From Leptodactylus fallax (lineage: Eukaryota > Chordata > Amphibia > Anura > Leptodactylidae): DNA of 64,000 bases. Below the pieces are notes generated by a model. The model searched no databases. It had not been told where the DNA came from and was given only the letters and a program-made list of their open reading frames with translations. The stretch is from positions 434,001 through 498,000 of the forward strand of contig CAMRHE010000054.1 in NCBI GenBank assembly GCA_947044405.1. The letters run 5' to 3'. The translations under genes were made by a program, and so were the position numbers. This document shows, piece by piece, positions 46,603 to 57,985 of this stretch (position 1 is the first letter of the stretch; the number at the start of each line of letters is the position of its first letter).

Positions 46603-47203
46603 AACAACCGCTAAGAATTATCAAATTATTGAATTATTATTGACAATATTTTTTTTAAAAATGGCCTGCAACTTTATACTGGTAACAAAATGGCAAATAT
46701 GGTCCTCCTTATGGGTTTAGACACCAATAAACACCTTTAAATAAGTGATAACCGCTAAGAATTATTGAATTATTATTGACAATACTGTATTGAAAAATGG
46801 CCTGCAACTTTATACTGGTAACAAAATGGCGAATATGGTCGTTATGTCTTTCCCCACATTAAAGGCCTTTATTACAGATAAGTGCAGATATTATTGGATG
46901 ATAATTCAGTTTTCTTTGGCACAATAGTACTGAATAATGTTATGCCTTGGAGTAATGAGTGGAAGTATAATGGCAGTGAGTGCTGCAATGTGAATTATGC
47001 TGCAAATTCTTGCTGTAAATGACCCTACAACCACCCCAAATTCTTCTCTCAATTCCTCCCTATCCTGTCCCTACAGTTCTAAGGCTCAGCCTCTTTCCCT
47101 CAACTTCTACTGTATATGCTTTCTAAGTCTTTCCCTAGCTCCTGCTGAAGTCTGTCCCTACAGTAAGAGCGATGTGGAATGACTGTACCTAAAATGGCCG
47201 AGA

Positions 47204-47227
47204 GTTTTTATAGGGCTGTGACATCAC
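47204..47227 (-). promoter_or_regulatory. CRE/TATA-like promoter in right arm, pointing inward
   Basis: On the minus strand TGATGTCAC (CRE-like) is followed 8 bases later by TATAAAAAC. The arrangement equals that in the left arm of copy 2 and would direct transcription toward the transposase region from the right. Confidence 0.45.
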
Positions 47228-47479
47228 AGGTCCTGCTGGCTGCTGATTAGCTGCACGCTTGGCATTGTGGGTGATCCCGCACTCCCAGAGTCCCTTCCCC
47301 CTTGTCCTAACATGTGCGGTGGCCATTTTATAAAAAAATGCAATTCGATGCATCGAAGCGTGAGGAAATCCAGAATCGTGGTGAATCTAAGATTTTCTGA
47401 TATTCAGATAGAATTCCACTTCTGCAGAATCGATTCGCTCATCTCTATTTATCACCAATATAGTTGATTGGGCCCTGTA

Positions 47480-47601
47480 CAGTGATGGCCAAAAGTATTG
47501 GCACCCCTGCAATTCTGTCAGATAATACTCAATTTCTTCCAGAAAATGATTGCAATCACAAATGCTTTGGTAATAATATCTTCGTTTAATTTGTCTTCAA
47601 T
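47480..47601 (+). mobile_element. Tc1 left end only (CATKY family, fragment M)
   Basis: CAGTGATGGCCAAAAGTATT through CTTTGGTAATAATATCTTCG matches the left arm of the copy at 49427, including the unusual GTGATGG instead of GTGCTGG. TA precedes it at 47478-47479. It breaks off after CTTCAA and joins a LINE. Confidence 0.9.
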
Positions 47602-49042
47602 TATTAAGGAGCACACCCAGGTACTTATAGGTATTGACAATCTTGATGCCCGTCCCCTGGATGTCCACTGGTTTAGGAGGGCATCTGCATTTACAGAAGT
47701 CCACCACCATCTCCTTGGTCTTCCCAGCATTAATCTGCAGGTGGTTCTGCTGGTACCAGTCCACAAAATCCTGGTTAAGTTCTCTGTACTCCCTGTCATC
47801 ATCATCATCATCTGTGATGAGGCCTACTATTGCAGAGTCATCAGAATACTTCTGTAGGTAGCAGCTAGATGAGTGGTACCCTGAGGTGCCCCCGTGTTAC
47901 AGATCACGGTATCTGACACACAGTCCTGGGCTCTCACACACTGAGGTCGGTTTGTGACGTAGTCTAGAATCCAATTGGAGAGGTGGTGGTCCACTCCAGC
48001 CAGGGCCAGCTTGTCTTTCAGTAGTCCTGGCTGTATGGTGTTAAAAACACTGGAGAAATCAAAGACATTATTCTCACTGTGTACCCTGGTTTCTCCAGGT
48101 GAGAAAGAGCCCTGTGCAGAAGGTGGATGATGGCATCATCCACCCCAATGCCTGGCTGATACGCAAACTGGAGAGGGTCCATAACGGGGCTAACTAGAGG
48201 GCAGAGATGTGTGAGAACCAATCTCTCTAAGATCTTTATCAAGTGGGATGTCAATGCTACAGGTCTGCAGTCTTTGAGGTCCGTAGGGTGAGGTTTCTTT
48301 GGAACCGGTACCACACAAGAAGATTTCTATAATTCAGGGACTATTTCCAGCTTCAGGCTCATATTAAACATATATGTAATTATACTACACAGCTGATCCC
48401 CACAAGTTTTAATTAGCCTTGCACTGATGTCATCTGGCCCTGCGGCTTTCCCCGCCTTGATCTTTTTCAGCTCTATTCTCACCTGGGCACGTGTGAAGGT
48501 CAGACTGTGGTCAGATAAAGATGGATTTCTGGTTTTAGTGGTCTGGTGAGAAGTAGCCGCAGGGGGTGAAGTCATTGTGGTAGGGGGAACTGAAGGACAT
48601 GCTGGGGTGGGAGGAGCTGGTGTGTGATTAAATTTATTGAAGAATAGATTTAGTTCATTAGGCCAATTATCATCTGTCTCTATCTGGGAGATAGACTGTC
48701 TATGACCCGAAATTGATTAAAGCCCATCCCAGACTCCCCTTATGTATTTTCTTTCCATTTGCTTTTCCATTTTGTTCTTATAATTGGCTTTTTCCTGCCT
48801 GATTTAATGCCTAAGCTCATTCTCTACCTCCCTCAGCCCCTCCTTATCTCTTGTCTTAAACGCCATCTTTTTCCTCCTTAGGTAGTGTTTTTATATCAGA
48901 ATTAATTCATGGTTTGTTGTTAGCGAAACACCTCACCACTTTTGTGGGTACTGTGTTGTCCACACAAAAATTAATGTAGTCCATTATGCAGTGTGTGAGT
49001 CATTCTATATCTTCTCCATAAGAATCCTGCAGAACTTCCTAT
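47602..49042 (-). pseudogene. Rex1/CR1-like LINE reverse transcriptase
   Basis: The minus strand carries, from 48870 downward, a pre-RT region (KMEKQMERKYIRG...). Next comes VRIELKKIKAGKAAGPDDIS (48440-48500), then MVPVPKKPHPTDLKDCRPVA, LTSHLIKILERLVL and DPLQFAYQPGIGVDDAIIHL (48150-48314). A broken palm region follows, then GLITDDDDDDREYRELNQDF (47760-47830) and LQINAGKTKEMVVDFCKC...VDIQG with KYLGVLLNN at 47604-47640. This order is that of Rex1/CR1-clade polymerases of fish and amphibians. Several frame breaks occur, and the C-terminal and 3' part is missing at the junction with the Tc1 fragment. The 5' side ends at a mariner MITE. Confidence 0.85.
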
Positions 49043-49291
49043 GCAGTTAAAGGCTTAGGAAACCTTGGCAGGTGACACACTGAATTTACAATACTGAACT
49101 TTTTTACAATATTCAAATTTTCTTAGATTTTGGTTTTCATTACCTGTAATCCATAATCAACATGTAAATAAATAAAACACTTACACACACTCTGTGTGTA
49201 AAGAATCTAGAAAATATAGGTTACTTTTTTAATGCAATTACTGAAAGAAATAAACGTTTCAAAGATATCCAAATTTATTGAGATGCACCTG
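49043..49291. mobile_element. Mariner-type MITE, half copy
   Basis: This is the reverse complement of the left two thirds of the MITE at 17790-18166. It ends with AATTTATTGAGATGCACCTG at 49291, followed by TA. The other terminus is missing where it meets the Rex1-like LINE. Confidence 0.85.
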
Positions 49292-49426
49292 TATGTGTCC
49301 TCCTACCACTCTGCAGCTGTTTCGTCAATCAGTCACAAATTCACATTTTTCAGTCAAATTTAATCTGAACTGTGTGTGTCCGAGAACAAACAATTCAGCC
49401 ATGCCAAACACAGTTTATTGCATGTA

Positions 49427-51050
<1,624 letters not shown>

Positions 51051-51059
51051 TATATATTG

Positions 51060-52425
51060 GGAGTCCATTCACTTTGGTACACATAAGTTTTCAGGGCAAT
51101 AGTGACCAATGATGTTTTTATTTCATGCATACTGTACCTAGGCATCTTTTTGATTACTAGGTTAGCATCAGTAGGTAACTATTTAGATTTTTTTTATATA
51201 TACTGTATATATATATTAAAAAGCTAGAGTAAGTTAATTCTTGAGGTTTTGCTTAAATGTGAAAAAATACTTGTGTTTACAAAGTGTTAACAAGTTACCC
51301 TGTAGTACATTTACAAAGAAGAATCTACTAATTTTTGGCATTAACTACAATGCTAACATGATAAATATGATGATGCACAACATTGTGACAGCAAAATTTA
51401 AAACTTTTCTCACTGCTTTACATATTGAGAAATTGAGTAGAAACCTAAAGTAACTGAATATGCCAGTTCAACTCTTACTCTGAAGCTCAAAATAGTCAAA
51501 GCAACTTACATTGTTTTAATCTATAGGTCAGCATCTTGATTATTCAGCAACAGCTTCTTACACTTTATATTTGCAGTTCTTAACAAGTTACTTTAATTAA
51601 AACAAGTTCTCTTAACTTAACATGAACTTTTCATAAAAGTTTCCTTAGTTTACTCCAGGCACAGTCCATATGGTATATTTTGTATTTGACATAAATCAGG
51701 AATCATCTCTAGTGCAGATGCCTATTTATCTAAATTACACTTTCCCTTAAGCACCCTTTACAACATCTAGCTAGCTACGTTACATAAGGAGAATTTAATT
51801 TGTCTTGTTTATTATATATCTTTTTATTTTTATTGCCATTTACTGTCCACACTTTAAATTTACATCTTTTAAATGCAATGTTATTCTAGGTTTTCTGGAT
51901 TTTACACATACTCATTGACAATGACATTTCAAAACTGAAATTAATGTCATTATTTAGCATCTTAAAACCTAAGTAATAATGTAAAAATCCAAATGTTTGA
52001 AATTATCATATAATGAGGCTTTTTCATTTGTTGTAACACATACGCTGATCTGTAAAATTTAAATGATAATTTTCTGTTCTAGTCATATAATTTCTAAACA
52101 AAGTTTCACTATTTATAAGCCATGTGGATAGTAACTCCCATGGCACTTTAGCAAAACTGGTGCCAGGGCTGGATCAACTCCCTAATACCAGTAAAGAAAG
52201 AATTCAGCACTTGGTAACACAGTGCAATCAATGCACATGTAGTCCAGAGCACATGTGATGTTTCGGTCCAAAAATGTGCAACTTAATCATACATCAGATT
52301 TCTGCTAGGAAAAGGTATATAGAAGGCATCATATCATGGATAATAGCTGTTTTATTCTTATCTGTGGTGTGTGCTGCCTTTTATATGCCTTTTTCGGCTA
52401 GAAATCCAATCCATAATTAACCACG
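51060..52425. other. AT-rich DNA, no recognised repeat
   Basis: About 1.4 kb of complex, low-GC sequence with no transposon signature, among the longest such stretches in the window. It is a candidate for host unique DNA. Confidence 0.4.
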
Positions 52426-53239
52426 TCAGTACCGCGCCAATTTCTCTGGTTCAGGACCAGATACATTTTCGGGTTTTTTTTATATGTGCGGTTTTGAGGG
52501 CTATAACATTTTTATCATTTGGGTTATTCAAATAATTTTTGAGTCTTTTTTTGGTGACACATATTGTTTTTATTTTTGCATGTTTTTTATTTTTTTTTCT
52601 ATCCAAGAAAATATAAATAAAAGAGGAGGGAAAACGTGTGTTTTTCACATTTCACTTTATTTTTAATAGCACAAAGTGCTGCTAAAAAACTTTACAAAAT
52701 AAAAATTACCGTAACGGAAAAGAAAAACTATTTTACATTGTGCTGTAAGGGTGGGGCTAGAACCTGTAATGTGGGCATGGTGTTGCCATATTTATTTTAA
52801 TTGTTTTACTTTAATTTTAATTTTTTACTTTTCATTTATTTATTTATTTATTTATTTATTTATTTTACATTGTGTCCACATAAGGTCATAATAGACCTTT
52901 GGGGGTCTTCTGGACACAATTTTTTGGGTGGGGGAGGCTGATTTCCCCTGCAACTGGGGCTGATACCTTTGGAATGCAGGAAGAATGCAGCCTCCTGCCC
53001 ATTACTGCTGAGCTGATTTGGGTCCTTTAGGACACAGAAGCTCTAACAGCCTCTGATCCCCAGCAGATCACATGACCTCCGGGTCAGAGGGGAGCCACAT
53101 CATGGCTGCTCCCATAGCTGTGTATACAGTGCTCATTGAGCGCTGGGTACACAGCGATCGTGAAGGCAGGGACGGTAATAAACCATCCCTACCTTCTCTA
53201 GAGGAGCTCCGACTGTAGTAACAGCCAACTCCCCGCTTC
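52426..53239. repeat. Left flank of the 53-57 kb repeat block, with (TTTA)n
   Basis: The sequence has a T-rich 5' part (52470-52620) and a TTTA tetranucleotide run at 52832-52866. A GC-richer region follows at 52920-53220 (TGATCCCCAGCAGATCACAT). It probably belongs to the same large repetitive unit, but I could not define ends. Confidence 0.4.
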
Positions 53240-53659
53240 TTCAATGCTCACTACACCCCTTGATAAATTCTTTGAGGGGTGAAGTTTTCAAAATGGTCAA
53301 AAGGGTCATTCCTTAGGGATTACACTTTTCTGCTATCTTAAACAAACATGGGCACATGGATGCAAACATGACATGGTGTCCAGATAGCAAACATCTAAAT
53401 GTGCACTCTAAAAGCCACATAGCGCTCCTTCACATCTGTGCCCTGCTGTGTGGTTTTTGTACGCCATGACACATTGCAGAGCTCCTGAAATGCCAGTAAA
53501 GTGGAATCCCCTGAACCATGAACCCATTTTGGAAAATACACCCCTGAAGGAATTTATCCAGGTGTACAGTGAGTATTTTTAACCCCAAGTGTTGTCATCA
53601 TTTATTTTCCAGAAATGAATATACAGATGATGATGAAAGATGAAAATGGCAATTTTTTC

Positions 53660-53840
53660 AGAAATATGTAATTTCAGTGCACAATATGTTGTGCCCGGCT
53701 TGTATCAGAGATGACCGCTTCAAAAGCTGTTGTGCCCGGGATCCCCGCTTAACAGTTTTTGGAGTGTGTGCCTCTGCTGACACAAACTGGGTACAACATA
53801 TCGGGCACTGAAATGGCGTATCTCTGGGAAAATTGAAATT
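53660..53840. repeat. Long imperfect hairpin 1 in the array
   Basis: The left arm (TAATTTCAGTGCACAATATG, TTGTGCCCGGCTTGTATCAG) pairs with the right arm (GACACAAACTGGGTACAACA, TATCGGGCACTGAAATGGCG). Together they form a foldback of about 180 bp with a short central loop. Confidence 0.7.
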
Positions 53841-56261
53841 TTCACTTTTCATTATCAGCTGCACATTCATTTCTAGAAATTAAATTAATGCAACACTCAA
53901 GGGTTAAAAATGCTCACTACACCACTTGATAAATCCCTTGAGGGGTTTAGTTTCCAAAGTGTGGTCACGTGTCTGCGGATTCCACTTTACTGACAATTCA
54001 GTGGCTCTGCATAAGTGACATGATGTCCAAAAACCAAACTGTGCTCTAAAAACCAAAATAGCGCTCCTTCTCCTCTGTGCTCAGCTGTGCCCAAACAGCA
54101 GTTTAAACCCACATATGACATTGTTAAGTATGTTATCCTGGGTACCACAGTGCCAAATATGTGGGCATAATCTGCTGTATTGGCACACAGCAGAGTGTAG
54201 ATGTGAAGGAGCGCTATGTGCTTGTAGAGCACAGATTTAAATTCTTGATTTTTGGACGCAATGTCACGTTTGCAGAGACCCAAAAATTTCCCCTACAAAT
54301 AGGGGTCACTTCTTGGGGAATTCCAATTTACTGGCACCACCAGGTCTCTGGAAAAATAACATGGTGTCCAGAAAGTCCCTCTATATCTGTACTCCAAAAG
54401 CTAAAAAGCGCAGTGCTCTTTCCCTTCTGAGCCCTGCTGTGAGCCCAAGCAGCATTTTACGCCCATATATGCAACTTTTTTGTACCCAGGACAGACCACT
54501 TAATAGTATTAGAAGTGCATGTCTCTGATGACACAAAGTAGGAACAACATATTGGACACTGAAATGGCATATTTCTATAAAAATGTCAATTTTAACTTTG
54601 TACATTAATTTTTGGGAAGCACTCTTGGACTCAAAATGATAATACCCCTTGAGAAATTCATTGAAGGCTGTAGTTTCTAAAATGGGGTCACGTTTGTGGG
54701 GTTTCCATTGTATTGGTACTTTAGGGGCTCTGCAAATGTGACATGGCACCTGAAAACTATTCCAGCAAAATCTGCGTTTCAAAAGCTAAATAGCTCTCTT
54801 TCCATTCTGATCCACACTATATACCCATACAGCAGTTTACAACCAAAATTAAAATGAAAAATTTGGGATCAAATTGACAGTTTATTGGAACAAAATAATT
54901 TTTCATTTTTTTATGTTCCAATTCTAATAAAATCTGTGAAACAGCTGTGAGGTCAAAATGCTCACCATACCCCTTGATAAATTCTATTAGGGGTGTAGTT
55001 TCCAAAATGGGGTCACTTTTTTGGGGTTGTCATTGTACTGGTACTTTAGGGGCTCTGCAAATACAACATGGCACCCAAAAACTATTTCAGCAAAATCTCC
55101 CCTTCAAAAGCCAAATAGCCTTCTTTTGATTCTCAGCCCCACCATGTACCCATGCAGCAGTTTACAACCACATATGTGGTTTTACCGTGTTCAGGAGAAA
55201 TTGTGTAACGAACTTTGGGGTGCTTTTTATCCTTTATCCTCTTGTGAAAATAAAAAATTTGGGGCTAAATTGACGGTTTATTAGAAAAACATTTGTCATT
55301 TTCACGTTCCAATGTTAATAAAATCTGTGAAACAGCTGTAGGGTCAAAATGCTCATTATACCCCTTGGCATGTTCTGTGAGGGGTGTAGTTTCCAAAACT
55401 GGGTCACTTTTGGGGGTTTCCATTGCATTAATACTCTAGGGGCTCTGCAAAAGCAACATGGCACCTGAAAACTATTCCAGCAAAATCCGCCTTCCAAAAG
55501 CCAAATAGCGCTCTTTCCATTCCGAGCCCCACCATGTACCCATACAGCAAATTGGGACCACATATTGGGTATTGCCATGTTTAGAAGCAATTGTTTAACA
55601 AGCTGTGGGGTGATTTTTCGTCTTTAACCCTTGTTAAAATGAAAACTTTGGAGATAAAGTAACGTTTAAGTAATTTTTTCATTTACACATCCCAATGTTA
55701 ATAAAATCTGTGAAACGGCTGTGGGGTTAAAATGCTCACTATACCCCTTGATAAATTCTATCAAGGGTGTAGTTTCCAAAATGGGGTCACTTTTGGAGGG
55801 TTTTCATTGTATTGGTACTCTAGGGGCTTTACAAATGAGACATGGCACCTGAAAACTATTCCGGCTTATTCCCTTCCACGCGCTGCTGTGTGCCCAAATA
55901 TCAGTTTATACCCACATGTGGGGTATTTCTGTGCATAACAATCTGTGAATGTATTAATTTTAAGGATAAATGAAAGTAATTATATAAAAATAAATGAAAT
56001 GTCTAAATTTCATCTTGCATCATATTATTTTAATTCCTGTTAAATGCTTAAACGGTTAACAAACTTACCAAATGCTGTTTTGAATTATTTTAGGGGTGCA
56101 GTTTTGAAAATGGGGTAATTTATGGGGGTTTCTAATATACAGGCCTTTATAATCCCCTTCAGAACTAAAGTGGTCCCTAAAAATTAGTTTGGGAAATTTT
56201 CTTGTAAATCTGGAAAATTGCAGTTACACTTGTAAGCCTTCTAATGAAAAGGGAAAATTGC

Positions 56262-56445
56262 AACTTTTCCAGAGATACGCCATTTAATTGCCCGATATTT
56301 TGTGCCCGGTTTGTGTCAGCAGACGCAAACACTCCAAAAGCTGTTAAGTGGGTATCCCAGGCACACCAGCTTTTGAAGCATTCATCTCTGATACAAGCTG
56401 GGCACAACATATTATGCATTGAAATTACATATTCCTGGAAAAATT
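56262..56445. repeat. Long imperfect hairpin 2 in the array
   Basis: Same design as the hairpin at 53660-53840. TTTTGTGCCCGGTTTGTGTC and CAAACACTCCAAAAGC pair with GCTTTTGAAGCATTC and GATACAAGCTGGGCACAACA. Both hairpins are followed by GTTAAAAATGCTCACT. Confidence 0.7.
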
Positions 56446-57150
56446 GACATTTTCACCTTTCACAATCGACTGCGTATTCATTTCTGGAGAATAAATTATA
56501 GCAACACTTGGAGGTTAAAAATGCTCACTGTACCTCTGAATAAATTCCTTCAGGTGGGTGTAGTTTCCAAAACGGGGACACATGTCAGGGGATTCCACTT
56601 TACTGTCATTTAAGGAGCTCTGCAGAAGTGTCATGACGTCCAAAAGCTAAACTGTCTAAATCTGTGCGCCAAAAACCAAATATTGCTCATTCCATTCTGT
56701 GCCTGGCTGTGCTCAAACAGCAGTTTATACCCATATATGACATTAAGTACATTATCCTGGGTACTCCAGTGTCATACATGTGGGCATAAACTGCAGTTTG
56801 GGCACACAGCAGGGGGCAGATGTGAAGGAGCGCTATGTGGCTTTTGGAGTGCAGATTCAGATGTTTGGTATCTGGATGCCATGTCATGTTTGCAGAGCTT
56901 CTAAGGTACCAGAAACGTGGAATCCCCTAAGGAGTGACCCCATTTTGAAAACTACACTCCTTAAAGAATTTATCAGGGGTGTAATAAGGATTAGCGTCCC
57001 AGGCGTGAATGCACAGCAGATAGAGAAAAGTGAATACATAAGGTGTTCTGAGTACATTGGGTACACCAAATTCCCTACTATGTTCCCAATAGCTGCTATG
57101 ATGGGGGGTCACTCTAGAGGTCACTTTTAGTTTATTTTCCCTTGTAAGCA

Positions 57151-57985
57151 TTAAATCTGGTTTGTCCCCTGATATACGCTTGCACAGCTTATACATTCCC
57201 TTCCTGCTGCAACCAGTTGTGTTCTAATGATTTGGCGATTTTTGGGGTTTTTGTCTACACATTGTACAAACTATATCTTTTTTATTTTCCTGGTGATGTG
57301 GCCATATGAGGGCAGATTTTTAGCAGTATGAGATGCATTTTTAATGACACCATGTTTTTTGGGTGCCTATAATTTATTGAATAAATTATATTAACTCTTT
57401 CTGGGTGGATTAAAAAAAACATCCATTCTGGCATTGCTTTTTACCTTTTAATTTTTTTCTATGCAACGTACAGGATAAGTAACATGTTTTATTTATGCTG
57501 CTGGTTGGTACGTTTACGGTGATACCTCATTTATATTGTTTTTTTATGTGTTACTAATTCTGTAGAACAAAAACCCATTTGTGGACATAAATCAATTGTT
57601 TTTGCATCACCATCTTCTGAGATGCGTAATATTTTAATGTTTTGAGGTACATATGAGTTATTGATCACTTTTGATAGCATTTTTTTGTAAGCAAGATGGC
57701 CAAAAATCATTATTTCCGCCATTTTTTTTCCCATTTTTTTCCCCGACGTTCACCATGCATGTTAAATAATGTTTCCATTTTATTGTATGGATTGTTACAA
57801 ACGCAGCAATAACAAATATGTATTGTTTTCATTAATCTTTAATCTTTTACCTATATAATCATTTTATATAGGTAAAGGGAATTTTTGGGGCTTTATGACT
57901 TTATTCCTTTTTTTTTTTTTTTTTTTACACGCTTTATTTTTTTTTTTAAACTTTTTTTTTTTACACCTGAACCAGTGATGCTGGT
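57151..57985. repeat. Right flank of the repeat block, T-rich
   Basis: A T-rich, low-complexity-tending stretch ends in poly-T at 57908-57962. It has the look of a frog-type dispersed repeat but no defined terminus. Confidence 0.35.

Larger units (their letters stand above)
41331..47447 (+). mobile_element. BED-type hAT element, copy 1 (left arm lost)
   Basis: This large hAT element carries a plus-strand transposase relic (41401-46065) and a right arm of about 1.1 kb ending CTCATCTCTA at 47447. The left arm is replaced by a Tc1 fragment. Three later insertions interrupt it: an L2 (41797-42640), a Tc1 (about 44341-44975) and a retrocopy (46391-46602). The right arm is the inverse of the left arm of copy 2 (61412-62530). 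With nested insertions removed, the coding part would be roughly 3.2 kb. The terminus TAGAGATGAGCGAA fits the YAGRGATG-like hAT end pattern. Confidence 0.88.
46300..47447 (-). repeat. Right inverted arm of hAT copy 1
   Basis: Read in reverse complement this arm follows, block by block, the left arm of copy 2: ATCGATTCTGCAGAAGTGGA, CGCTTCGATGCATCGAAT, CACAATGCCAAGCGTGCAGC, TGTGATGTCACAGCCCTATA, AACTGTAGGGACAGGATAGG, CAAGGCATAACATTATTCAG, then three tandem units of TTACCAGTATAAAGTTGCAG / GCGGTTATCACTTATTTAAA. The retrocopy at 46391-46602 interrupts it. Confidence 0.88.
53240..57150. repeat. Array of diverged 350-390-bp repeats
   Basis: The phrase AATGCTCACTATACCCCTTG, then ATAAATTC, GGGGTGTAGTTTCCAAAATG and GGGTCACTTTTGGGG, recurs at about 53243, 53909, 54637, 54956, 55347, 55731, 56089 (weak) and 56517. 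Between the clear neighbours 54956, 55347 and 55731 the spacing is 391 and 384 bp. Each unit continues with GGGGCTCTGCAAATG, ACATGGCACCTGAAAACTAT and CATGTACCCATACAGCAG. Inverted pieces of the same phrase occur at about 53500-53570 and 56915-56985. Numerous short open frames are by-products. Confidence 0.8.
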
